This document shows, piece after piece, positions 57,629 through 64,000 of a stretch of DNA of 64,000 bases. Every line of letters begins with the position of its first letter. Position 1 is the first letter of the stretch. The translations under genes and the position numbers were made by a program. Origin of the DNA: Paenibacillus doosanensis (GTDB lineage: Bacteria; Bacillota; Bacilli; Paenibacillales; NBRC-103111); NCBI RefSeq assembly GCF_025060755.1, contig NZ_JANYUY010000026.1:1-64000 (forward strand). The letters are read 5' to 3'. The notes beneath the pieces are model-generated. The model saw nothing but the letters and a program-made list of their open reading frames with translations, made no database searches and was not told the origin of the DNA.

Positions 57629-59248
57629 ATGGACAATGAAAAGAAGCACCCTAGTATATTCGAACCGTTCGCGCTTATTCTAAACATCGTAACGGCTGTC
57701 ATCGGGGCGATCATCGGGATGCAAATCGTTACGACGTTGGGCGTGACTCCGAACACCGCAATTATCGGCGCTCTCGTAGCGATGCTGATCGCCCGCATTC
57801 CGATCACAATATTCAATAAGTATAAATCCGTTCACCGGCAAAACCTGGTGCAGACGTCCATCTCCTCCGCTACGTTCGGGGCGGCGAACAGTCTGCTGAT
57901 TCCGATCGGGATACCGTTCGCGATGGGAGTTACCGATCTGGTCGTCCCTATGCTGATCGGCGCGGCGCTCGCCATGTTCGTGGATGCGGCTATCCTGTAC
58001 AAGCTGTTCGACTCCAAGCTGTTCCCGGCATCCGGGACATGGGCTCCGGGGGTGGCGACGGCCGAATCGATCAAGGCGGGCGATAAGGGCGGCAAACGCG
58101 CCGGTCTGCTGGGAATCGGGACGGCAATCGGTTTGATCGGTTCTTACTTTAATATTTCGATGTCCGCCTTCGGTGTAGCCTTCATCGGCAACATTTGGGC
58201 GCTGACGATGTTCGGGATCGGTCTTATGATCCGCCAGTATTCGGTTCCCTGGTTTCATGTTGACGTGAACCAGCTGTATATCGCCCACGGCGTCATGATC
58301 GGCGCAGGGATCGTCGCTTTGATTCAAGCGGGTATGCTGATTTTCAGCAGACAGAACAAATCGGTCAAGAAGGAGAAGGCGAGCGAAAGCGGCATTGTTG
58401 CCTCCTCCGAGATTGATGAAAGCAAATTGACTCGAACGGTAGGCGAAGCTAGACGTACGCTCAGTCTCGGATTTATAGCCTACCTGATCATCGCTCTGCT
58501 GATTGCCATAATCGGCGGCCTGATCACACACATGTCCGTCGGCATGCTGCTCGGCTTTATGGTTTTTGCCGCGTTCGCCGCGTTCGTCCACGAGCTGATC
58601 GTAGGGATCGCCGCGATGCACTCCGGCTGGTTCCCGGCGTTCGCCGTCGCGTTCATTACGCTGCTGTTCGGTATGATGATCGGTTTTCCTCCGGTCGCCC
58701 TCGCGCTGCTGGCGGGCTTCAGCGCCGCTACCGGTCCGGCGTTCGCCGACATGGGTTACGACCTTAAGACGGGCTATATTCTCCGCGGCAACGGCGAGAA
58801 CAAAGAATATGAGCTCGAAGGAAGAAAGCATCAGTACATTACGGGGATGATCGCCTTCGGCGTCGCTCTGCTGACGGTGCTGGTCACTTACAAAGGCTAT
58901 TTCGCGCAAAATCTTGTACCGCCGATCGATAAAGTATATGTGTCGACCATTAAGGCGGGAGCTTCTCCGGAAGTGGCCAAGCAGCTGTTGATCTGGGCTA
59001 TTCCCGGCGCTATCGTGCAATTGATCGGCGGACCTAGCCGCCAGATCGGCGTCTTGTTCGCAACCGGCTTGCTTATCGCCACTCCGAACGCCTGCTGGGC
59101 CGTTCTCGTCGGTATCGCCATTCGTATTATCGTGTTGAAAGTGAAAGGCAAAGAAGCGGAAACTCCAATGAGCATCTTGGCTGCGGGCTTCATTGCCGGG
59201 GATGCGCTGTACAGCTTCTTTAACTCCGTGTTTAAAATGAAAAAGTGA
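57629..59248 (+). CDS. OPT-family oligopeptide transporter
   Basis: 539 residues with about 12-14 membrane helices and a cytoplasmic loop near residues 245-275 (KKEKASESGIVASSEIDESKL). FGAANSLLIPIGIPFAMG, WAPGVATAESIKAGDKGGKRAGLLGIGTAIGLIGSYFN, and GGPSRQIGVLFATGLLIATPNACWAVLVGIAIR fit the OPT/YSL superfamily, whose members carry small peptides or metal-chelate complexes with protons. Its place beside a peptidase and amide-bond enzymes suggests it imports the substrate of the cluster. Confidence 0.85.
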   Translation: MDNEKKHPSIFEPFALILNIVTAVIGAIIGMQIVTTLGVTPNTAIIGALVAMLIARIPITIFNKYKSVHRQNLVQTSISSATFGAANSLLIPIGIPFAMGVTDLVVPMLIGAALAMFVDAAILYKLFDSKLFPASGTWAPGVATAESIKAGDKGGKRAGLLGIGTAIGLIGSYFNISMSAFGVAFIGNIWALTMFGIGLMIRQYSVPWFHVDVNQLYIAHGVMIGAGIVALIQAGMLIFSRQNKSVKKEKASESGIVASSEIDESKLTRTVGEARRTLSLGFIAYLIIALLIAIIGGLITHMSVGMLLGFMVFAAFAAFVHELIVGIAAMHSGWFPAFAVAFITLLFGMMIGFPPVALALLAGFSAATGPAFADMGYDLKTGYILRGNGENKEYELEGRKHQYITGMIAFGVALLTVLVTYKGYFAQNLVPPIDKVYVSTIKAGASPEVAKQLLIWAIPGAIVQLIGGPSRQIGVLFATGLLIATPNACWAVLVGIAIRIIVLKVKGKEAETPMSILAAGFIAGDALYSFFNSVFKMKK

Positions 59249-59259
59249 GGCGAAGCTTG

Positions 59260-60321
59260 ATGTCGATATTGAAATTGGATGAAAAAATGGTGGAATACGC
59301 GGTTTACGGCGGCGCCGTTCTCGGCGGAGGAGGAGGGGGCTGGATTGAAGACGGCCTCCAGATCGGCCGCCTGGCTCTCGAAATCGGACAGCCCAGCTTG
59401 TATTCCATCGATGAATTCGCAGACGAGGACTTATTCGTTACCGTGTCTATGGTAGGAGCTCCGGCCGCCAAGGATCAATTCGTCAAGCCGATTCATTACG
59501 GCAAAGCGTTGGACATCTTGACGCAGAAGATCGGCAAAACCGTCAATGCGCTCCATACGAACGAGAACGGAGCGGGGACGACCGTCAACGGCTGGTTTCA
59601 ATCGGCTATCACGGGAATTCCGCTTGTGGACTTCGCTTGTAACGGACGGGCTCATCCGACGGGCGCGATGGGCTCGCTGAACCTCTCCGAGGTGGAAGGC
59701 TACATCTCCCATCAAGCCGGCGTCGGCGGCAAGGGAGACAACTACATCGAAATCAGCATCTCAGGCTCGCTTGAAAAAGCCGCTTCGATGATCCGCAAAG
59801 CTTCCGTTGAAGCCGGCGGTCTGGTTGCCGTCGCACGCAATCCGGTCACATGCGCTTATGCCAAAGCCAACGGCGCCGCCGGAGCGATCACTCAGGCGAT
59901 CGAGGTCGGCGAGGCACTGCTTGCCCGCCAAGGCGAAGCGGCCATTGAATCCGTCGTCTCCAAGCTGGGCGGCCAAGTCGTTACGATGGGTACGGTTACC
60001 GATTTCACCCTGGAGACGACAGGCGGCTTCGACGTCGGCACGGTCCGGATCAATGACGAGCATGAGATGACGTTCTGGAACGAGTATATGACGATTGAAA
60101 AGGACGGAGAGCGGTTTGCTACCTTCCCGGACCTGATCATGACGCTGGATGCCAAAACGGCCAGACCGATCGTTACGGCAGCGATTCAAAAAGGCCAGCA
60201 GCTCGCCGTTATCGCGGTGCCGAAGGCAAAATTGCTGCTCAGCAGCACGATGAGCAACACCAAGCTGCTCAAGCCGATTGAGGACATTATTCATAAATCG
60301 ATTATTTCTTATCTCGGATAA
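59260..60321 (+). CDS. DUF917 family protein
   Basis: 353 residues from the ATG at 59260, shortly after the OPT stop. The Gly-rich start (YGGAVLGGGGGGWIEDGLQIGRLAL) and VSMVGAPAAKDQFVKP, NGAGTTVNGWFQSAITGIPLVDFACNGRAHPTGAMGSLNL are DUF917 hallmarks. The family includes S-methyl thiohydantoin desulfurase and relatives of hydantoinase/oxoprolinase subunits. Most members stand in operons with a paired HyuA-like partner; here there is none. Acting on a hydantoin-like ring would fit the neighbouring racemase. Confidence 0.88.
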   Translation: MSILKLDEKMVEYAVYGGAVLGGGGGGWIEDGLQIGRLALEIGQPSLYSIDEFADEDLFVTVSMVGAPAAKDQFVKPIHYGKALDILTQKIGKTVNALHTNENGAGTTVNGWFQSAITGIPLVDFACNGRAHPTGAMGSLNLSEVEGYISHQAGVGGKGDNYIEISISGSLEKAASMIRKASVEAGGLVAVARNPVTCAYAKANGAAGAITQAIEVGEALLARQGEAAIESVVSKLGGQVVTMGTVTDFTLETTGGFDVGTVRINDEHEMTFWNEYMTIEKDGERFATFPDLIMTLDAKTARPIVTAAIQKGQQLAVIAVPKAKLLLSSTMSNTKLLKPIEDIIHKSIISYLG

Positions 60322-60357
60322 AGACAAACAGAATGAATTCGGATGGAGGAAAAGGAC

Positions 60358-61293
60358 ATGACATTAAAACAAACCTTACTCGCGCTTGACGTAATGGATA
60401 GCGGCTATGTAACCGGAGAGAAAGTCAAGGAATTATTCAATGAATATAAGGATGTATCGGTAACGGTAACCGTCGTAAAAGGGGATAAAGGCAGCACCGA
60501 TTTCATTAAAATCGTCGTTCCCGGAACGAACGGCAAGAGCAAAGGCGGCGACGCGCCGACCTTCGGGATTATCGGACGTTTGGGCGGCATCGGAGCGCGT
60601 CCTACGCGGATCGGTCTCGTATCCGACGCCGACGGTGCGGTAGCCGCCGTCGCTTCGGCGCTGAAGCTGGCCGAAATGCAGACCAGAGGCGACTCTTTGA
60701 AAGGCGACGTTATCATCACGACGCATATTTGTCCGGATGCTCCGACGCGTCCGCACGAGCCTGTCGATTTCATGGATTCTCCGGTCGACATTTTGACGAT
60801 GAACCAGCATGAAATCGTGCCGGAGATGGAAGCGATTCTGTCCATCGATACGACCAAAGGCAACCGCGTCATTAATCATAAAGGCATCGCCATCTCGCCT
60901 ACGGTCAAAGAAGGCTATATTTTGCGCATGAGCGAAGACTTGCTGCGGATTATGGAAATGACGACAGGCCAACTGCCTGTGACGTTCCCGATAACGATGC
61001 AGGATATTACGCCTTACGGCAATGACCTGTATCATATCAATTCGATTCTTCAACCGGCGGTAGCCACCGATGCTCCGGTTGTCGGCGTAGCCGTTACGGC
61101 CCAATCGGCCGTGCCGGGCTGCGGCACCGGCGCAAGCCACGAGATCGACATCGCTTCGGCGGTACGCTTCTCGGTCGAAGTAGCCAAGGAAGTAACGAAC
61201 GGCACGTGCGAGTTCTATAACAAAGCGGAATTCGATCGCATCTTGAGCTTGTACGGCTCGATGAAAGTGCTGCAAACATCGGGAAAACAGTAA
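60358..61293 (+). CDS. DUF1177 family protein
   Basis: 311 residues from the ATG at 60358, preceded by GGAGG and AAAGGAC. It matches DUF1177 as I recall it: LLALDVMDSGYVTGEKVKELF, GRLGGIGARPTRIGLVSDADGAVAAVASALKLAEMQTRGDSLKGDVIITTHICPDAPTRPHEPVDFMDSPVD and SAVPGCGTGASHEIDIASAVRF. His and Asp residues in TTHICPDAP and SHEIDIAS resemble metal ligands of dinuclear amidohydrolases and M20-like peptidases, which suggests a hydrolase. No member has a proven activity to my knowledge. Confidence 0.88.
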   Translation: MTLKQTLLALDVMDSGYVTGEKVKELFNEYKDVSVTVTVVKGDKGSTDFIKIVVPGTNGKSKGGDAPTFGIIGRLGGIGARPTRIGLVSDADGAVAAVASALKLAEMQTRGDSLKGDVIITTHICPDAPTRPHEPVDFMDSPVDILTMNQHEIVPEMEAILSIDTTKGNRVINHKGIAISPTVKEGYILRMSEDLLRIMEMTTGQLPVTFPITMQDITPYGNDLYHINSILQPAVATDAPVVGVAVTAQSAVPGCGTGASHEIDIASAVRFSVEVAKEVTNGTCEFYNKAEFDRILSLYGSMKVLQTSGKQ

Positions 61294-61318
61294 TTTCTTT
61301 TCATATACTTGCACATTA

Positions 61319-61345
61319 GGGGAACTCGGGTTCCCCCTTTATTTT
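61319..61345 (+). terminator. hairpin inside the operon, before the aroM-like gene
   Basis: GGGGAACTCGGGTTCCCC (61319-61336) can form a stem, followed by CTTTATTTTCATT. It may lower expression of the last two genes relative to the first five. Confidence 0.6.
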
Positions 61346-61365
61346 CATTCAGGGAGGCGATTCGG

Positions 61366-62037
61366 ATGGAGAAGCTGGGAATGATTACGATCGGCCAGGC
61401 GCCGAGAACCGACGTTGCGCCGATTATCGAGAAATATTTGGAAGGCCGCGCCGAGCTCGTTCAAGTCGGTGTGCTGGACGGGATGACCAAGGCATATATT
61501 GAAGAGAATCTGTTTCCCGAAGAGGGAGATTACGTACTGACCTCCCGTCTGACGACCGGGGATTCGGTGGTGATGTCGCGGAAAAAAATTCAGCCGATTT
61601 TGCAAAACAAAATCAATGAGCTGGAGCAAAGCGGCATTAGGCAAATACTGCTTCTTTGCACGGGGGTATTTCCGGGACTTACGACAGCGACTTCCTATTT
61701 GATCGAACCGGATCATATTATTCCGCCTACCGTCAAAGCGATGGTCGGCTCCCGCCGTCTGGGCGTGATCGTACCTTTAATCGAGCAGAAGGAAAATTTG
61801 AAACCGAAATATTCTCCGCTCGGACTCGATCCGCTGTTCTCCGTCGCTTCGCCGTATATTAATAATCTGGACAATTTCCGGCAAGCGGCGACCGAGCTGA
61901 AGGATACCGTCGATATTATCGTGCTGGACTGCATGGGATACACCGAGGAAGCGAGAGAGCTTGTCGCGAAGACTTCCGGACTGCCGGTTGTATTGTCCAA
62001 TGCGATTATGGCAAAATTAGTATCGGAAATGATCTGA
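61366..62037 (+). CDS. AroM family protein
   Basis: 223 residues from the ATG at 61366, preceded by GGGAGGCG. It opens LGMITIGQAPRTDVAPIIEKYL, the AroM signature. Cys98 (LLLCTGVFPGL) and Cys189 (IIVLDCMGYTEE) sit where racemases of the Asp/Glu superfamily keep their catalytic pair, so it may be a second racemase or isomerase. E. coli AroM has no clear function. It follows the internal hairpin. Confidence 0.88.
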   Translation: MEKLGMITIGQAPRTDVAPIIEKYLEGRAELVQVGVLDGMTKAYIEENLFPEEGDYVLTSRLTTGDSVVMSRKKIQPILQNKINELEQSGIRQILLLCTGVFPGLTTATSYLIEPDHIIPPTVKAMVGSRRLGVIVPLIEQKENLKPKYSPLGLDPLFSVASPYINNLDNFRQAATELKDTVDIIVLDCMGYTEEARELVAKTSGLPVVLSNAIMAKLVSEMI

Positions 62038-62085
62038 AATTGCGGAAATCACTCAATCACTGAAATCGCAAAGGGATGACAAACG

Positions 62086-63033
62086 ATGAATGCGAAGTTA
62101 ACGGAAATCAGTAAAAATGTGCTGCAAAACTGCCTCGGCCTGAAGGAAGGCGAGACGTTCCTGGTCGTTGCGGACGATGTGAAGAAGGAGCTGGCCGAGT
62201 CGCTGTATGAAGCGGGCAAGCAGCTTGGCGCCGAAGCGATGCTCGTCGTGATGAAGGAACGGGCCAAATCGGGCGAAGAGCCTCCGGCGCCCATAGCCAA
62301 GGCGATGGCGGAGTCGGATGTGGTCGTCTGCGTGACCAAGCATTCCTTGACGCATACGCAGGCGCGCAAGCAAGCGGCCGCCGCGGGAACCAGACTCGCT
62401 ACAATGCCGGGCATCACCGAGGATATGTTCCTGGAGGGCGCTATCAGCGCCGACTATGTCCAGGTCAAAGCGCTGACGGAGAAAGTAACGGACATGCTGA
62501 CGAAGGGCGAGAAGGTTAGAATCGAAAAGGACGGCCGCAGTCTGTCGTTCTCGATTGCCGGAAGAAACGGCGTTCCGAGCACGGGCATGTACCTGAACCC
62601 GGGCGAATCCGGCAACCTGCCGTCGGGCGAAGCCTATATTGCGCCGGTGGAAGGGCTCGCTGAAGGCCAGATCGTCATCGACGGGTCGGTAGCCGGAATC
62701 GGCAAGCTGCAGACGCCTCTCTTGGTCACTGTAGCCGGAGGACGGATTACGCAGGCCGAAGGAGCGGACGCGGAGCGGCTGCTGCAAATTCTCGGCGACG
62801 GCGACGGCAGACAGCTCGGCGAATTCGGCATCGGCACCAATGATAAAGCCCGCATCACGGGCGTCGTGCTGGAGGATGAGAAAGTATACGGCACGATCCA
62901 TGTCGCGTTCGGCAGCAACAATACGTTCGGCGGAACGATCGCCGCAGGCGTCCATATTGACGGAGTCGTTACCAAACCGAATGTATATATCGATGACCGG
63001 CTCATTATGGAGAACGGGCGGTTTGTTGAATAA
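62086..63033 (+). CDS. M29-like aminopeptidase family protein
   Basis: 315 residues. LQNCLGLKEGETFLVVADDVKKELAESLYEAGKQLGAEAMLVVM is the N-terminal Rossmann-like half of thermophilic (M29) aminopeptidases. The metal region has PSGEAYIAPVEG, GEFGIGTNDKARITG, and HVAFGSNNTFGG with HIDGVV; the Glu, Glu, His, His and Asp set seems complete. Shorter than classical M29 enzymes (about 410), as in a subgroup that includes NicX-like ring-opening dioxygenases. It would free an N-terminal amino acid or open a ring. Last gene before a terminator. Confidence 0.82.
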   Translation: MNAKLTEISKNVLQNCLGLKEGETFLVVADDVKKELAESLYEAGKQLGAEAMLVVMKERAKSGEEPPAPIAKAMAESDVVVCVTKHSLTHTQARKQAAAAGTRLATMPGITEDMFLEGAISADYVQVKALTEKVTDMLTKGEKVRIEKDGRSLSFSIAGRNGVPSTGMYLNPGESGNLPSGEAYIAPVEGLAEGQIVIDGSVAGIGKLQTPLLVTVAGGRITQAEGADAERLLQILGDGDGRQLGEFGIGTNDKARITGVVLEDEKVYGTIHVAFGSNNTFGGTIAAGVHIDGVVTKPNVYIDDRLIMENGRFVE

Positions 63034-63058
63034 AAGTATCAGGGATTGAAGACAAGAC

Positions 63059-63098
63059 AAGGCTGATGGCTGCCCGCGTGCGGTCGTCAGCCTTTTTT
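63059..63098 (+). terminator. terminator of the PucR-controlled operon
   Basis: AAGGCTGA pairs with TCAGCCTT (63059 to 63094). It is followed by six T. Confidence 0.8.
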
Positions 63099-63182
63099 CG
63101 TTGTGTACATGCGGAAGGAGAAGCTTCATAATAATGACGCGGCGTTTAGAGGAGATGTGAAGGGGAAGGCAAAGCGGTAGGG

Positions 63183-63671
63183 CTACAGCGTACTCAGGTC
63201 CAAGCTCAGCCATTCGTTGTTGCCGTCCCGCGAAAGAAACCAGACTTGGACGAATTTGCCCCGCGGTTTGTAGATGAGATGCTTGACGGCCAAAATATCC
63301 GACATGCCAAATGCCGGCGAAGCGTTGCGGATAAGGAGGGATATCGGATAGTCGGAGGCATACGTATCGATCTTGCTCTCTTTAATTCGAATCCGGTTAT
63401 TCAATTCCTTTACGAGCATCTCGACGACTTCGTTGCTGTGCGTATTCGTCTGGGAGCGGCCCAGCAGCATTTTCGCTTCTTCCGAATCATAAAATAAATG
63501 GGTAATCTCTACGCCCATCAGCCGCTGACGGGAATCTTGAATGACGGCGTCGGGACGCTCCCGCTGGTACAGGAGGCGAAGCTTGTTATCGTGATTCCGG
63601 TTGTAAATATCGATCCAGATTTTGACGGCGGCGCGTTCCAAGTCCCGTTTTTCCTGATTGTTGGTTGTCAT
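63183..63671 (-). CDS. hypothetical protein, possible nuclease-like fold
   Basis: 162 residues, soluble. The segment RERPDAVIQDSRQRLMGVEITHLF has a spaced Asp and E-x-T that recalls the core of PD-(D/E)XK nucleases, where the Lys is sometimes replaced. The N-terminal helix (EKRDLERAAVKIWIDIYNRNH) and the later NRIRIKESKIDTYASDYPISLLIRNASPAFG, a strand-rich part, fit such a fold. This is weak evidence. The gene runs towards the operon terminator. Confidence 0.7.
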   Translation of the reverse strand: MTTNNQEKRDLERAAVKIWIDIYNRNHDNKLRLLYQRERPDAVIQDSRQRLMGVEITHLFYDSEEAKMLLGRSQTNTHSNEVVEMLVKELNNRIRIKESKIDTYASDYPISLLIRNASPAFGMSDILAVKHLIYKPRGKFVQVWFLSRDGNNEWLSLDLSTL

Positions 63672-63752
63672 AAGCTCCTCCGAAAAATACAGCGTCGTAG
63701 ATTCGCCTGAAGAGGAGGAGCGAGGCCCCCTCTTATGCGAATTATTACTATA

Positions 63753-64000
63753 TTATGCGATGACTACATGATTCAATTCTAATTTGAGTGTAGTCAAATA
63801 TGCAAGCTCCGGAAGCTCTAATTTTTCGGATAATTCGCGAAATCTTCTGTATATCGTGCGCAGGATCACCGAATCCATCTCCTGAATCATGCTCTCATGC
63901 GCAATATAATCGTTTAACGTTGCTTTAATCAAATAGCCGTTATCCTTCAGATTGGACCTTCGCTGATCGGCGATGTACTGATTTTGCAGGAGCGCCCTCT
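63753..64000 (-). CDS. partial hypothetical protein cut by the right edge
   Basis: The C-terminal about 82 residues of a minus-strand protein whose start lies beyond the window. The visible part is helical and charged: ADQRRSNLKDNGYLIKATLNDYIAHESMIQEMDSVILRTIYRRFRELSEKLELPELAYLTTLKLELNHVVIA. It lies 81 bp upstream of the 63183-63671 gene on the same strand and may be its operon partner. No family recognised. Confidence 0.6.
   Translation of the reverse strand, partial: RALLQNQYIADQRRSNLKDNGYLIKATLNDYIAHESMIQEMDSVILRTIYRRFRELSEKLELPELAYLTTLKLELNHVVIA

Noticed and set aside
57680-59020. Minus-strand frame of 446 codons opposite the OPT transporter
   Set aside because: Rich in His, Asp and Arg as complement of membrane-helix codons; no motif, while the plus strand has a clear transporter.

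Overview
The window looks like a chromosomal segment of a Gram-positive, spore-forming Firmicute, most likely Paenibacillus or a close relative. The grounds are YesN-type membrane AraC regulators, LplB/LplC/LplA-type sugar ABC transporters, a ydaO (c-di-AMP) riboswitch, a BcrC-type phosphatase, YitT and DUF4362 proteins, strong AGGAGG ribosome binding sites, and frequent TTG/GTG starts. No rRNA, tRNA, transposase, phage gene or CRISPR array was seen.

Layout. 1-2.1 kb: a repeat-rich patch with at least four foldback elements around two orphan hypothetical genes. 2.2-3.5 kb: a lipoprotein pair. 3.7-20.2 kb: a glycan-utilisation locus with a membrane AraC regulator, two permeases, a binding lipoprotein, sulfatase, GH38 alpha-mannosidase, GH125 exo-alpha-1,6-mannosidase, a second sulfatase and a large clan GH-A hydrolase. 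None of the enzymes has a signal peptide, so the plan appears to be import first and cytoplasmic desulfation and trimming afterwards. 20.3-26.8 kb: small housekeeping and envelope genes, ending in a CAP-domain secreted protein under a ydaO riboswitch. 27-29.5 kb: a GH28 polygalacturonase overlapping a sugar isomerase/epimerase-like gene. 29.8-37.2 kb: a signalling block with a hybrid histidine kinase, a response regulator, a GerE-type DNA-binding protein and a GGDEF-EAL membrane protein. 39-44.5 kb: an IclR-controlled oxidative (Weimberg-like) sugar-acid operon, with the same 17-bp palindrome in front of the regulator gene and in front of the operon. 45-54.2 kb: azoreductase, tenI-thiO, divergent thiD, a YutE-like DUF86 protein, a Cys-rich winged-helix regulator, a DUF4004-bactofilin pair, and a KDPG-type aldolase.

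54.3-63.0 kb is the most interesting poorly described system: PucR regulator, Asp/Glu (hydantoin) racemase-like protein, EamA exporter, OPT transporter, DUF917, DUF1177, AroM-family protein and an M29-like aminopeptidase, all on one strand and tightly spaced. It looks like a dedicated uptake and breakdown pathway for a peptide-like or hydantoin-like compound. The right edge holds a possible nuclease-fold protein and a gene cut by the window end.

All calls come from reading the sequence and recalling family motifs; no database search was run.
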